From Mytilisepta virgata (taxonomy: Eukaryota > Mollusca > Bivalvia > Mytilida > Mytilidae), in NCBI GenBank assembly GCA_028015205.1, contig CM051521.1:65084314-65148313 (forward strand): DNA of 64,000 nt, given 5' to 3'. How positions within the stretch are numbered: the stretch's first letter is position 1; each line of letters starts with the position of its first letter. Below the pieces are notes generated by a model. That model was not told the origin of the DNA. It worked only from the letters and a program-made list of their open reading frames with translations, and made no database searches. Shown piece by piece: positions 37,601 to 43,978 of this stretch. The position numbers were made by a program, and so were the translations under genes.

Positions 37601-39081
37601 TAGGGAATTCTGTTTTTCTTTTGAACTCCTCAATCTTTTTCATTCAATTCTGGCCAAATGCCATGAGTGACCTTGAAATCACACCTGCTGTGAGGAACGA
37701 TAACTCTGTCAAAAAATGATAAAATATGTATGCATCTCGAGCTCTGCAAGTAAGGAATAGTCTCAAAAGAGAGTTTTCTTTCCCAGCATTTAATGTTTTT
37801 GATGAAATCCCTAATGCTGAGGCTGGAATAGTATATATGCTGTAAATATATTAAAATCACAATAGAAACTATACAAAATATTTGTTAACATATCATAACA
37901 AATGGCTATAAGACAATAGTAAACTAGAGATTATGAGATGCCTCATCCTAAAAATTGAATCCCCATCTATCATTTATGACAAGGAATCATTATGAGAATT
38001 ATATTAAATATATGAAAAGTTCACAATATATCCTGCTTACATTAACTTTGACCCCATTAAAAATAATGAATCCACAGCACTAAACTCTTTTTTCTGACAC
38101 AAGGATCCAAACACTGAAATCTAAGGGAATCCAGCAACATGAAATGTAGGTCATGTGGACTTATACATGTATATTCAATTGGTGCATAATCTCTGTTGAG
38201 ATAAGATGACTGCATAGTTGTAAATATTGATATATCAACACAGGTTTTATTTAAAATTGACTAAAATGCAAGAATTTAATCAAAGTCACTCAAGCATAAA
38301 ATGAAGGTCATGGTAACTCAAATCTTGCTAAGTTGTGTTATACTATACAAGATGATTGTAGTTGTGAAATATTAATGTACTATCATAGGGTTTTTAAAAA
38401 AAATATATACCAAAATACAAAATATTACGTATTAATCACTCTTGAAAGTAAAAAAATATAGTTCATTTAACTCAGATGTTGCTGATTTGTATTGTACTGT
38501 ATAAAATGATTGTAGTTGTTAAATAATAATATACTACCATATGTTCTTTAATAATTAATAAACCTAAATGCAACTGAGTCACTCATGCATGAAATGTGGG
38601 TCATAACCCAACTGTTTGAGAAATGTATTATATAATGTAAGAGGATTATACTGATGAAGTATCACTGATGTTCCTAGTATGCCCACTGGGACTTTTATCT
38701 ATTTACTTTTCGGTATTTAATCACTTTTGAGACATGGACGCCCTGAATGGCCTGATGTACTAGTACTACTACAATTCATTATTTTGTTAATTTTATAATA
38801 TGGCTTCTTGTTGTAAAATCGAATTTACGAAAATCGCGTGCTCCCGCGACAAACACTCATTCTTGTGATAATTGGTACACGAGCAGTAACACCTGATTTA
38901 GATTTTCAAATTGTAAAATCCATTCTAGATAGCAGCTAGGACAGTAATGAGTAAGGCAATACAAAAGCAACTAAGCGTGTCATTGATAATATACCTGCGC
39001 AAACGCATTCCTTTTGTTAGATTTATGATATTTGCGTGTCAATAGTCGAAAGGAATTATTAAAAACTTTTTTGTATAACAT
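10490..39081 (-). CDS. LDHD: D-lactate dehydrogenase, mitochondrial (12 coding exon positions, alternative exon 11a/11b)
   Basis: This FAD-linked mitochondrial flavoenzyme oxidises D-lactate to pyruvate and passes electrons to cytochrome c; it clears D-lactate from the methylglyoxal/glyoxalase pathway. I joined exons 39081-38995, 30213-30089, 29144-29003, 26629-26488, 26233-26074, 25546-25441, 23464-23371, 15495-15367, 14411-14284, 12604-12514, then 11275-11164 or 11142-11028, then 10658-10490. The total is 1,485 or 1,488 nt, 494 or 495 residues, close to the vertebrate length, with every junction in phase. Visible motifs are the FAD-binding [11 protein letters not shown] (about residues 103-113), [11 protein letters not shown] (from 166), SAGYNLT and [18 protein letters not shown] (406-414) and GEHGIG (450-455). 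By analogy with D-2-hydroxyglutarate dehydrogenase, H407, H414 and E451 should bind the metal. Family assignment rests on motif order and collinearity over the whole length. Introns are full of repeats; intron 7 holds a young LTR retrotransposon. Confidence 0.95.
11028..11142 (-). CDS. LDHD: LDHD alternative exon 11b (metal-binding motif, version b)
   Basis: 115 nt between tttttgtag|AT and GCTGA|gtaagt, again phase 1 in and phase 2 out. It encodes [14 protein letters not shown], then [18 protein letters not shown]. Motif residues are identical to exon 11a, but outside the nine-residue motif only about 6 of 29 positions match, so the duplication is old. The ORF and both splice sites are intact, arguing against a pseudo-exon. 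It replaces exon 11a with a net gain of one codon. Confidence 0.88.
11164..11275 (-). CDS. LDHD: LDHD alternative exon 11a (metal-binding motif, version a)
   Basis: 112 nt between ttccacag|GT and CATT|gtaagt, entering in phase 1 and leaving in phase 2. It encodes [13 protein letters not shown], then [18 protein letters not shown], and its outgoing codon becomes Leu. By position and length it is the closer match to vertebrate LDHD ([12 protein letters not shown], then DDAEELGRVK). It lies 21 nt upstream, in transcription order, of a second exon with the same motif and the same phases. Confidence 0.92.
11565..12262 (-). mobile_element. HINE-like element in LDHD intron 10, 5'-truncated
   Basis: The 3' end (caagaggctaac, agcctgtattgctcacctgg) at 11565 is followed by monomers with aggtcctatgttaatctatg. 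The high end stops in ttgtaaaagtttacag without the 5' palindrome. It is in sense orientation to LDHD. Confidence 0.55.
12514..12604 (-). CDS. LDHD: LDHD exon 10
   Basis: 91 nt between tttctag| and TGTG|gtatgt. It encodes [15 protein letters not shown] and [23 protein letters not shown] is nearly invariant in LDHD. It ends with the first base of a codon, compatible with both exon 11a and exon 11b. Confidence 0.95.
12605..14283. other. LDHD intron 9, otherwise unremarkable
   Basis: AT-rich. The only repeat seen is a pair of cgtcttataggaca copies (about 12884 and 13569) that may mark an old DNA element; no ends could be set. Confidence 0.35.
14284..14411 (-). CDS. LDHD: LDHD exon 9
   Basis: 128 nt between ttttacag| and AGTAAG|gtatgc. 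It encodes [37 protein letters not shown], matching the conserved W-ARHN-A region of the family. It ends in phase 0. Confidence 0.94.
15078..15245 (+). mobile_element. Degraded tRNA-derived SINE in LDHD intron 8
   Basis: gggcccagtggtctaa (A-box side) followed by gtcaacactgaggctatgat (B-box side, decayed) and a gttttcctgttaaagg body. It is similar to the SINE copies at 50.0 and 51.1 kb. Confidence 0.45.
15367..15495 (-). CDS. LDHD: LDHD exon 8
   Basis: 129 nt between atttcag| and GTTG|gttagt. It encodes [15 protein letters not shown] and [18 protein letters not shown]. An alternative donor four bases upstream (gttggt) would break the frame into exon 9. The retrotransposon LTR begins only about 130 bp upstream of this exon's acceptor. 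Confidence 0.93.
15626..16236 (+). repeat. 5' LTR
   Basis: 611 bp, TGTTATGATATTG at the start and GGCCGTAACA at the end. A TATA-like run (tatatatac) lies near 15880 and AATAAA at 16161-16166, consistent with promoter and polyadenylation functions. By eye it differs from the 3' LTR only at the G of atacGgac (A in the 3' copy). Confidence 0.95.
16242..16259 (+). other. Primer-binding site, tRNA-Pro-like
   Basis: Five bases after the 5' LTR the sequence reads TGGGGGCTCGTCTCGGGA. This is close to the tRNA-Pro-complementary site used by several retroelements, with a small difference after GTC. It would prime minus-strand DNA synthesis. Confidence 0.75.
16326..21074 (+). CDS. Gag-Pol polyprotein of the Gmr1-like retrotransposon
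   Basis: Single intact 1,582-codon ORF. Residues 1-390 are Gag-like: a Lys/Glu coiled coil with an 11-residue repeat ([11 protein letters not shown] three times, about 106-138), then a capsid-like part. A CCHC knuckle follows (C392, C395, H400, C405), then an aspartic protease (DTGAS, D476). Integrase has an HHCC finger (AGHLGIRKT to CKSCHICQ) and catalytic D796, D855, E891 with D-35-E spacing. Reverse transcriptase has D1255 and YIDD at 1315-1318, and RNase H begins at D1464 (AVDAS) and ends ADALSRSY. No frameshift separates gag from pol, so Gag:Pol stoichiometry must be set by processing or translation in another way. All catalytic residues I looked for are present. The start ATG (acaaaATGG) is the first after the primer site. 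Confidence 0.95.
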   Translation: MEFDAGKFLKTPDLEGFDKLKKEELVLLAKHLKIDFRTSMRKQIIKNLVIDNLVDLEIFGEEALDLKVENVDALKLKQLELEHELKLKQLEKQLENEVKLKQLEKEDEFKLKQLEKEDEFKLKQLEKEDEFKLKQLQAELEMRERLEMEKIKIEMAKVESNTKSKSEHFEAAKNIRLVPKFCEKTVDKFFPQFEKIAQNLKWPKPYWTTMLQSVFVGKAAEIYSALSSEKSSDYDTVKQEVLKAYELVPEAYRQKFRSYKKFETQTYVEFAREKEDLFDKWLTSKKIDKNFDKLRQLMLLEEFKQCVNLDLKTHLDDKTVETLQDAAVVSDNYTISHKRSFKGQNFNISSGNYKNQSTERTDIKPVAQNKSPSSYNMSGPKFDTFEKKSLTCAYCKKNGHLMADCFRLQKKNERDHKPKSSACTTPVVTNKLECPASQAFKSSFCDYMEDYKPFMSDGFVSIVNNTTPQPIKILRDTGASQSLLLEGVLPLSEETSVGASVLLRGVELGCIDVPLHRIYLKSDLITGPVVVGVRPTLPVEGVSLLLGNDLARNKVVAEPIVTIEPVVDVKSPEDDAELYPACVVTRAMARKQQDEDLQEGQYDYMDLSDTFLADIEGPGTSEKAIIRSPGTNKHVIMPWPDVNSHSLDKRTFREEQNKDHEVLQLRKRALPQEEADKVAECYYHQDGILMRKWRPPDAIPEEEWRVVYQVVVPKVYRQEIIGLAHDTPLAGHLGIRKTCLKILQHFYWPRLRNDVAEYCKSCHICQVVGKPNQKIPPAPLLPIPAFEEPFSRVLIDCVGPLPKTKTGNAYLLTIMCTSTRFPEAIPLRNIKTPTIVKALIKFFTLVGLPKSIQSDQGSNFMSGLFQQVVYQLGIAQYRSSAYHPESQGALERFHQTLKNMIRTFCLQFDRDWDDGVHFLLFAVREAVQESLGFSPFELVFGHTVRGPLKLVKEKWLTEHTDLNLLDYVSRFKEKLYTACQIAQKNLKTVQNKMKIWYDKDARDRVFEPGDKVLVFLPVPGHPLQAKYCGPYTIDSKINDLNYIVKTPGRRKQNRVCHINMLKPYFERTNEGESKPVATLAMVKLENDHDKPDITEPSFDSKTMEQTVRLKNSEILSDLDSKLAHLTFDRREKLKTLVFSFKNLFPDVPNKTTAVCHDVDVGDASPIKQHPYRLNPLKLDVMRQEIRYMLDNDIIEPSNSEWSSPCLLVPKPDKTFRFVTDFRKVNSVSKSDSYPIPRIDDCIDNIGQSKFVSKFDLLKGYWQVPLTPRAREISAFVTPDGLFQYTVMPFGMKNAPATFQRMINNVIKDLDCCYAYIDDLIVCSDSWEEHLTHLYDTFDRLSQSNLTVNLAKSEFCKATVDYLGHTVGQGQVKPIMAKVDAITNFPPPTNKKQLMRYLGMIGFYRKFCSNFATVVQPLTHLLQKDSKFIWSDNCQNSFEKSKSLLINSPVLITPDFKKQFKLAVDASDVGVGAVLYQETDDNVEKPISYFSKKLDKHQKNYSTIEKECFALLSALQHFDVYLNPTMHPILVYTDHNPLTFIHKMRNKNQRLTRWSLLLQEYDIIVKHIKGKDNVIADALSRSY
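21146..21156 (+). other. Polypurine tract
   Basis: AAGGGGGGAGG lies directly against the 3' LTR and would prime plus-strand synthesis. Confidence 0.9.
21157..21767 (+). repeat. 3' LTR
   Basis: 611 bp, same ends and length as the 5' LTR, apparently identical except for one G-to-A difference. It is followed by the second CCAT. Confidence 0.95.
21772..23370. other. LDHD intron 7 remainder
   Basis: AT-rich intron upstream (in LDHD sense) of the retrotransposon. No gene, RNA or repeat end recognised. Confidence 0.4.
23371..23464 (-). CDS. LDHD: LDHD exon 7
   Basis: 94 nt between ttttacag| and ATAG|gtaggt. It encodes [20 protein letters not shown] and CGIPMARI, the start of the C-terminal FAD-oxidase domain. 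The 7.9-kb intron that follows (23370-15496) contains the LTR retrotransposon. Confidence 0.94.
23849..24468 (-). mobile_element. HINE-like element in LDHD intron 6 (both ends)
   Basis: 3' terminus caagaggctctcaacagcct at 23851 and 5' terminus tttgggccaggtgagctaaa at 24451-24470. Two to three monomers lie between. Sense to LDHD. Confidence 0.7.
25441..25546 (-). CDS. LDHD: LDHD exon 6
   Basis: 106 nt between tttttaag| and GCT|gtaagt. It encodes [20 protein letters not shown] and [13 protein letters not shown], the conserved end of the FAD-binding domain. The exon starts in phase 2 and ends in phase 0. Confidence 0.94.
26068..26073 (-). other. GC 5' splice site of LDHD intron 5
   Basis: On the minus strand the exon/intron junction reads GAA|GCATGT. 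Positions +3, +5 and +6 fit the donor consensus; +4 and -1 do not. Phase and protein-length arithmetic require this position (see exon 5). Confidence 0.75.
26074..26233 (-). CDS. LDHD: LDHD exon 5 (ends at a non-canonical GC donor)
   Basis: The acceptor is ttaatag|AT. The exon encodes [36 protein letters not shown] and [14 protein letters not shown]. The only end that keeps the frame into exon 6 is ACGAA|GCATGT, a GC-AG intron. The apparent GT donor four bases downstream would leave phase 0, while exon 6 needs two incoming bases. With the GC donor the junction reads [13 protein letters not shown], the same length as the family consensus. Confidence 0.9.
26488..26629 (-). CDS. LDHD: LDHD exon 4
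   Basis: 142 nt between ttttag| and ATAG|gtaata. It encodes [32 protein letters not shown], aligning with the second part of the FAD-binding PCMH-type domain. It ends after the first base of the Asp codon of the next exon. Confidence 0.95.
27138..28408 (-). mobile_element. HINE-like element in LDHD intron 3 (both ends), variant body
   Basis: 3' terminus aaaggctcctaagagcctga and 5' terminus ggccttttaggccaggtgag, preceded by acgccaagtgatggcaatag. The body differs from the 4.4-kb copy: repeated ttttcatcggttgctaggga phrases (27300-27560) and ccaatcagaaacaa units (27890-28200). Sense to LDHD. Confidence 0.7.
28410..29002. other. LDHD intron 3 remainder
   Basis: AT-rich, nothing recognised. Confidence 0.35.
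29003..29144 (-). CDS. LDHD: LDHD exon 3 (start of FAD-binding domain)
   Basis: 142 nt between ttgcag| and AAG|gtaata. It encodes [14 protein letters not shown] and the FAD-binding loop [17 protein letters not shown]. It ends in phase 0. Confidence 0.95.
30089..30213 (-). CDS. LDHD: LDHD exon 2
   Basis: Acceptor gttacag|GCA and donor CACAG|gtatgt bound 125 nt. It encodes the region before the FAD domain, with [18 protein letters not shown] matching the conserved REQHGRDES motif of LDHD. It ends after two bases of a codon that exon 3 completes. Confidence 0.93.
30596..30871. repeat. 276-bp near-perfect palindrome in LDHD intron 1
   Basis: Arms of about 130 bp meet near 30730 (agaatccctatca against tgatagggattct). 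Both arms carry several GGCCATTA or TAATGGCC copies and end in taaccaga / tctggtta. A foldback MITE is likely; no ORF. Confidence 0.8.
31020..31225. repeat. Second foldback with TAATGGCC motifs
   Basis: Arms atgggcattttcataatggcc (about 31051) and ggccattacgaaaatacccat (about 31194) are inverted repeats. The interior has four more GGCCATTA/TAATGGCC sites. It is a relative of the palindrome 150 bp away. Confidence 0.7.
31640..32917 (-). pseudogene. Reverse-transcriptase relict (Penelope-like or unclassified RT family)
   Basis: The largest open piece (32917-32465) encodes [20 protein letters not shown] and [20 protein letters not shown]. After a frame break, 32450-32300 continue with [12 protein letters not shown], the catalytic DD, and SASYLDL. 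Downstream (32230-31980) are KLLNQGFV and [14 protein letters not shown] in shifted frames, then a tail to about 31640. Several stops and shifts make it inactive. I recognise the family from marine invertebrates but cannot fix its class; no GIY-YIG domain was seen. It lies in LDHD intron 1, sense. Confidence 0.75.
32930..35080. other. LDHD intron 1, middle part
   Basis: AT-rich sequence with a C-run at 33380. No gene and no repeat with clear ends. Confidence 0.35.
35085..35840. repeat. Satellite-like array (about 125-bp units)
   Basis: Diverged units carrying gtcactcaagcatgaaa, ttcaggtcaaggtcagg and ttgctgagaaatggactta. It ends near 35840 with catgcgagacaaaaa, a form of the GCGAGAC terminus. 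Confidence 0.65.
35945..36180. repeat. Foldback MITE splitting the array
   Basis: catgacctaat / attaggtcatg and tatcagactggg / cccagtctgata are nested inverted repeats. Similar array sequence continues on both sides, so the foldback probably inserted into it. Confidence 0.55.
36190..36930. repeat. Satellite-like array, second block with terminal hairpin
   Basis: Four to five units like those at 35.1 kb, ending in tgccgccgctggaaagtaat and the hairpin ctcgcctttttgtcgcaggcgagac at 36896-36920. Confidence 0.65.
36931..38994. repeat. LDHD intron 1, 5' part, with a diverged dispersed repeat
   Basis: 37960-38660 carries diverged units shared with 7850-8290. The rest is AT-rich without recognised features. 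Confidence 0.4.
38995..39081 (-). CDS. LDHD: LDHD exon 1: mitochondrial presequence
   Basis: The 29 codons from the ATG at 39081 encode a Lys/Arg-rich stretch with no acidic residue (begins [20 protein letters not shown]), typical of a mitochondrial presequence. It ends at CAG|gtatat, phase 0, which matches the phase-0 start of exon 2. No ORF of useful length marks this exon, so the call rests on phase, donor and peptide character. A second in-frame ATG lies 16 codons upstream (39129), directly preceded by a TGA stop, so translation might begin there; the peptide it would add carries acidic residues and looks less like a presequence. I prefer 39081. Confidence 0.72.
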
Positions 39082-39129
39082 ATTTTCGACGAACAGCTGA
39101 CAGGCGGATAAACAATCTACTGAAACCAT

Positions 39130-39516
39130 TCAGACCTATATTGTCATTGATAGAAACAAAATTAGTCACTCTAACAGAAAGGAAACCAGTTTGATTTCAT
39201 GTCAACTCGTCCCTATCCAACTCGTGTCCTAGTCTTTGTATCCTACCTACGAAGTAGCCTGCCTCCTGGTGAGGGATTTTCTCGCTGCGTTGAAGACATA
39301 TTGGTAGCCTTGCCTGTTTTCTGTTAATATTAAAAATACTAAATGTATGATATTCAATAACCACTCAAATTTGTAAACTTATAAAGACCAAGAACTTGAA
39401 AATGTTAATGAATTCAAATTTCTGCATAATAATATAAAAAGTAATGGATATTTAGAAGCCAGTCAAATAGACTAAAGTATTATTTTCTATTAAATCTTAC
39501 AGGTCCAATTTCACAG
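39130..39516. other. Spacer between LDHD exon 1 and transposon debris
   Basis: Presumed LDHD promoter side. 39205-39320 contains an actcgtccctatccaactcg phrase and ctcgctgcgttgaagacata, both dispersed-repeat sequences. No promoter motif could be assigned. Confidence 0.35.
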
Positions 39517-39790
39517 ATGTTCCAGTTAAAGCTGCCTGCAGCATGTTTGATGCACTACCTATTCTCATGTATAACGTCAGAAATAATTTACACGGATACT
39601 TATGTAAAATATTACAGGTCTAGGGAAAGAGCCATAAAAAACAAAATCCCTCTAGATCATCAGGGCTTTGTTGAAAAAACACAAATAGAAAAGATCCATT
39701 TGAAGTTTTGTAAAAGTATTTTAAATACAACAAAAATCAGCAACTACTTGCGTGTCTCGATCCCATTGAAAAATTTATTAAATTAAATTC
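39517..39790 (+). pseudogene. Possible non-LTR retrotransposon fragment
   Basis: Translates to QIEKIHLKFCKSILNTTKIS, resembling a C-terminal region found after the RT in some LINEs (E-H-FCK-L). It is short and has no RT core, so this is tentative. Confidence 0.35.
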
Positions 39791-40239
39791 AAACTATAAG
39801 TACTGGTGAGACTAAATACTAAATATATTAACCGCGGCTTTTTGGAAAGGTCAAAGAATATTGATTCAGAAGGAACTTTAAAAAAATATATTCCTGGTAT
39901 ACATATGCTAAAAATGTTGCTGAGGATCGAATTAAAATTAAGTATTGAAATACAAAAATCCTTTAAAACTTAATACTCCAGAAACCAAGAAATCAGGAAG
40001 TGTGCTACTGAATTTTATAATAAATTAAATTAAAAAAAAATGGCGAGCTTTGTGAAAATAACAAAAATTATATATAATTATATTACATGCAATGTTAAAA
40101 TAGGGGAGGTGGAACCATACCTCTGAAACCACAATATTTAAAATAGATTACTTATTACAAAGTTCAGAACACGTGAACACCTTCTCTTAATAGAAGTGGG
40201 CAGTTATACAAAGATACACAGGGATGATCTGTAAGATAT

Positions 40240-40470
40240 TTGACAATGAAAATATTTTTTTTAACATGTAATATAAATAAAAATGTGAGAAAACTTCTTC
40301 TTGATAAACTACAAGATGTAACCAATATATCCTCTCATACTTTGATTATTAAGAAACTTCTTAACCATAGCGCTGTAACACCCACTGATTTCAAGGCAGC
40401 AAGCGTCTTCATAACTGAACAGTTATTAGAACTGAGGAGGGAAGACCATACCAAAAGAAATAAGATGTAA
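40240..40470 (+). other. Unrecognised 76-codon ORF
   Basis: Contains KLLLDKLQDVTNISSHTLII and SVFITEQLLELRREDHTKRN. I do not recognise it. A possible poly(A) signal (aataaag) follows at about 40583. It may be the end of a mobile-element gene, given the neighbours. Confidence 0.25.
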
Positions 40471-41028
40471 ACGATTTCTTAAGATGGAAGTCACTGTTTT
40501 GTTGTTATGTTATGTACATCTCATTGTAATGTCTTGTATTTGTTTTGGTAAATGCCTAACCCTTTGTGTGTTTATTTGTATTAATAAAGTTAAGTGTAAT
40601 GGTGTTATTTAAAAGGGTTGTAATGTGTTTATTTAGAACTGGTGCACCTGCATGTAGTAGTTCAGCAGATATTTTATCAATTTCTGTTGGCTTCTTGACA
40701 TTTACCCTCTTAACAAGTTTATTTCACGGCAGTGTCAATGCTAATATGTTTGAACTCAAAAAGTGTAGTTTTACTTGTGTGATCAAGGATCTTCTGTATA
40801 CTTGGATGGTTGTTCTCATAAAAATTAGCACCCTTACCAATAGGTATTTACTTTTGGTATTTGTAGGTAAAATTAGACTCCGTCCAAGATGTCCATCGCC
40901 CTTCCAGGGAAGTTGTAGAAGATGCAATCCTGGAACACCCAGATCCAGACCTTCCAGCAGCCATGCAATCGATCAAAGATGGAGAACCTATTAAGGAACA
41001 CAAACAGAACAAGGCAGAGTCTTAGACC

Positions 41029-41345
41029 TGCAGCAGGGGCGGGTCCAGGTGTGGGCGTAATGGGCGTGCGCCCCCCCCCCCCTTTTCAAAAAAAAAAAAA
41101 AAAAAAAAAACTATCGTAATCTGCTTATATTGTATTGAATATGGCAATTTATCATATTCATTAATTAAACACATACTCTAAAATATACATGTTCCAAGTC
41201 AGGAACCGCTACATTAGTGCATTTCACAATTATTTTATGTTTTTTAGCACAAAAAAAGGTCCAAAAAAATTTTCGCCTCGCTCCGCTCGGCCAAAGTTTT
41301 ATTATACGCCACCCTTTCAAATATCCTGGAAACGCCCCTGTGCAG
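41029..41345. mobile_element. hAT-like MITE inserted in the MULE relict
   Basis: 41034-41340, 307 bp, with 16-bp terminal inverted repeats CAGGGGCGGGTCCAGG / CCTGGAAACGCCCCTG and the duplication TGCAG on both sides. It contains C and A homopolymers. The transposase reading frame flanking it is continuous if the insert and one TGCAG are ignored. The TIR resembles hAT ends, but hAT normally duplicates 8 bp; only 5 match here. Confidence 0.7.
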
Positions 41346-41509
41346 ATCCTACTACTCTGGACTTTGAGGTAGACCAGAACTTCATACAGCAAGGATTCCT
41401 CGAGGCAGACCTACAAGTTGATGAGAAAAGACACCTCGTCTTCGCTACCCAAGACCAACTCAAACAGTTATCAAAGTCCAAGACGTGGTATTAAAGCGGT
41501 TAAAAGCTA

Positions 41510-42305
41510 TTATCGTATTTCCCTATGGCTATATCGACCTGCTGAGGCCTTCACAATTTCCCGTATTTCGGCACTGTGACGTCGTAAAGAGTTGACCCGA
41601 CCCTAATATGAGCTGACCCGAATATATCATCGACGTCATAATGTTTGACCCAACGTTGACCCGAATATATCAGGAAAACATCCGGTTATAGGCAGATGGC
41701 CATTGAAAAGTAAGAAATTCCATTAAGATTGCTATTTAACAATACGATAAATTTATCATCAAGTTTTCTTCAAACAAATATTGTAAAATATAAGCCGCTC
41801 GACACAATATGAAGCTTTTTAGCTCGTTCGCTACGCTCACTCGCCAAAAAAGCTTCACATTGTGTCTCGCGGCTGATATTGTACGATATACGTTTGCAGA
41901 AAACCTGATAATATGTACTTATCGTATTTCCCTATGGCTATATCAACCTGCTGAGGCCTTCAGAATTTCCCGTATTTCGGCACTGTGACGTCATAAAGAG
42001 TTGACCCGAATATATCAGCGACGTCATAATGTTTGACCCAACGTTGACCCGAATATATCAGGAAAATATCCGGTTATAGGCGGATGGCCATTGAAAAGTA
42101 AGAAATTCCATTAAGATTGCTAGTTAACAATACGATAAATTTATCATCAAGTTTCTTCAAACAAATATTGTAAAATATAAGCCGCTCGACACAATATGAA
42201 GCTTTTTGGCTCGTTCGCTACGCTCACTCGCCGAAAAAGCTTCACATTGTGTCTCGCGGCTGATATTTTACGATATACGTTTGCAGAAAACCTGATAATA
42301 TGTAC
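41510..42305. repeat. Tandem duplication of an about 400-bp unit with internal hairpin
   Basis: Units begin at about 41511 and 41919 (tatcgtatttccctatggct). The second lacks about 20 bp of the first. Each holds a hairpin: gacacaatatgaagcttttt opposite aaaagcttcacattgtgtc, with ctcgttcgctacgctcactcg in the loop. Confidence 0.85.
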
Positions 42306-42999
42306 CTATACATTCACTCATTCCTGAAGTCTGCAGACAACACCAAGCAAGTCCCATTGACGTTCATTCTGATGTCCCGTCGACGCAAGAGGGATTATAA
42401 AAAGGTAAGTACCGTTTTACATCAAACAAATACAGTAAACATGATATCGATTGATGACAGTATTATATTGATTTTATCATGAGAAATCGCATTTCAGTCG
42501 AATATCGTTGTACATTTATTTCATCATTTTTTTCATTCTGAAAAAAAAATTCTAACGAAATAGTTTTCAATTTTAAATAATATGTTATGAAGAATCCCAT
42601 TTCAGAAACATGTCATTGAACATTTTTGTTTCAACAATATTTTTTTTAATTCTGGGCAAAAACAAATGTCGAACGAAATAGTCTTATTTTGCAATTTTAC
42701 ATATTACAATTTTTCAACAAAAACTTAATGATTATAGATTTTATTGGCATCCATGGTTAATTTTTTTTGGTCAGCATTTGTGATTTTCTTCCTTGTTTTG
42801 CAGGTGCTGAAAGCTATCCTTGACCTCCTTAATTCCAAGCACCAAAGAACAGGGTTTCGTAGCCGATTTCGAGATTGGTATATGGCAAGCCCTGAAGTCT
42901 GTCCTGCCTGGTAAACCAATCCAAGGCTGTGTATTTCACTGGGCCGCAAGCTATATGGAGAAAGGCACAAGAACTATAGGTCTTCAGGTATAATACTTA

Positions 43000-43684
43000 C
43001 TTTTCTTATAATTCCTGTATGAAAGAAACACATTGATTGGGTAATATACTTATAGATTTTTCTCTTTGCAAATTAGATAGAAATTATAGTCACATTAACA
43101 ATTTTTTTTTATAAATATAAATGCTACTTCGTTTCATAATACATTAAAACTGAAACGTAAAATTTTTTTAAAAATTTAATTCTATATCTGTCTCGGGGCC
43201 GGGTTGTATCTGAGCGAGGGCCGACTTGTCCATGTTTTAAAATACGAATGTTACCTTCGTAGGAAGGTCGAGTTGTCTTTTTAGTGAAGGCCGACTTGTC
43301 TATATTTTGGGGCCGCCTTGTTCTATGTTGGGTCCGGGTGGTCTTAGGACCGATATTTCATGTGATCTACCAATACCATTAGCAACGCTGACAAAGAATT
43401 TATTGAAAGTTTTGTATCACTCATAACATTATTAATCTCCGATGATAATACAATATTTTGCTGGCTACCTACAGATATCTTAGACTGAAAACATGAAAAA
43501 TCAGTTCCAATATTAAAAAAAAATATTTTAATTAGGCAACTATGGTATACACGTTTTCTCTATGTAATGAAATTTATTGTTTTTCATACAAATTTCAAAA
43601 CCTTCTGTTTTTTTTCCTTCCAAATAATAATTAAAAAAAGTCTGCAGTTGTGTTTACGACTTGGAATGGTAAAGGTAAAAAGGT
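43000..43684. repeat. Spacer with degenerate GGGCCGACTTGTC repeats
   Basis: 43190-43350 holds about five loose copies of a ggccgacttgtc-type phrase. The rest is AT-rich. Confidence 0.45.
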
Positions 43685-43930
43685 AAATGTAAGTTTTATT
43701 TAGGTGTACAGGTCAACAATCAACCTAAGCTCCGTAGAGCTTTTTACCGACGGCGAGAATAACGACCGCTTGATAGATATGAGGTTCTCGCATGGTCGCC
43801 AGGTGGGAAAATCGGTGAAACCCCCGAGCTAAGGTAGGTGCCTGGAAACCTTGACACGTGCATATGAAGTTCAAACCCACAGCGGTGTCGACCTCGTGGT
43901 TAAAGTCCAGCGTCTTAACCACTCTGTCCC
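43685..43930 (-). mobile_element. tRNA-derived SINE
   Basis: The minus strand reads ACAGAGTGGTTAAGACGCTG (A box) and GTGGGTTTGAACTTC (B box). It is followed by a non-tRNA body and an aataaaacttaca-like tail at the low end. The C-run at 43928-43938 borders the head. Confidence 0.6.
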
Positions 43931-43978
43931 CCCCCCCCTCGATAGAGATGGTATAGAGGCTGTTGTCAAAATTAGGGA

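Larger units (their letters stand above)
40868..42987 (+). pseudogene. MULE-type transposase gene relict, with introns and nested insertions
   Basis: Pieces in order: 40868-41033 (VVEDAILEHPDPDLPAAMQS, then in another frame RTRQSLRP), 41341-41490 (DPTTLDFEVDQNFIQQGFLE to KSKTWY), 42306-42404 (HSFLKSADNTKQVPLTFILM to DYKK|gtaagt) and 42804-42987 (ttgcag|VLKAILDLL, then after a shift VADFEIGIWQALKSVLPG and GCVFHW, ending CAG|gtataa). The DFE and C-x2-H motifs belong to the MULE transposase core; the first catalytic block (DGTFK) is missing where a tandem duplication sits. Donor and acceptor sites are preserved in phase, so the source gene had introns. Frameshifts make this copy non-functional. 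Confidence 0.75.

Noticed and set aside
43855..43935. tRNA gene on the minus strand
   Set aside because: A and B boxes are present, but acceptor and anticodon stems do not pair properly and a non-tRNA body follows, so it is a SINE head.
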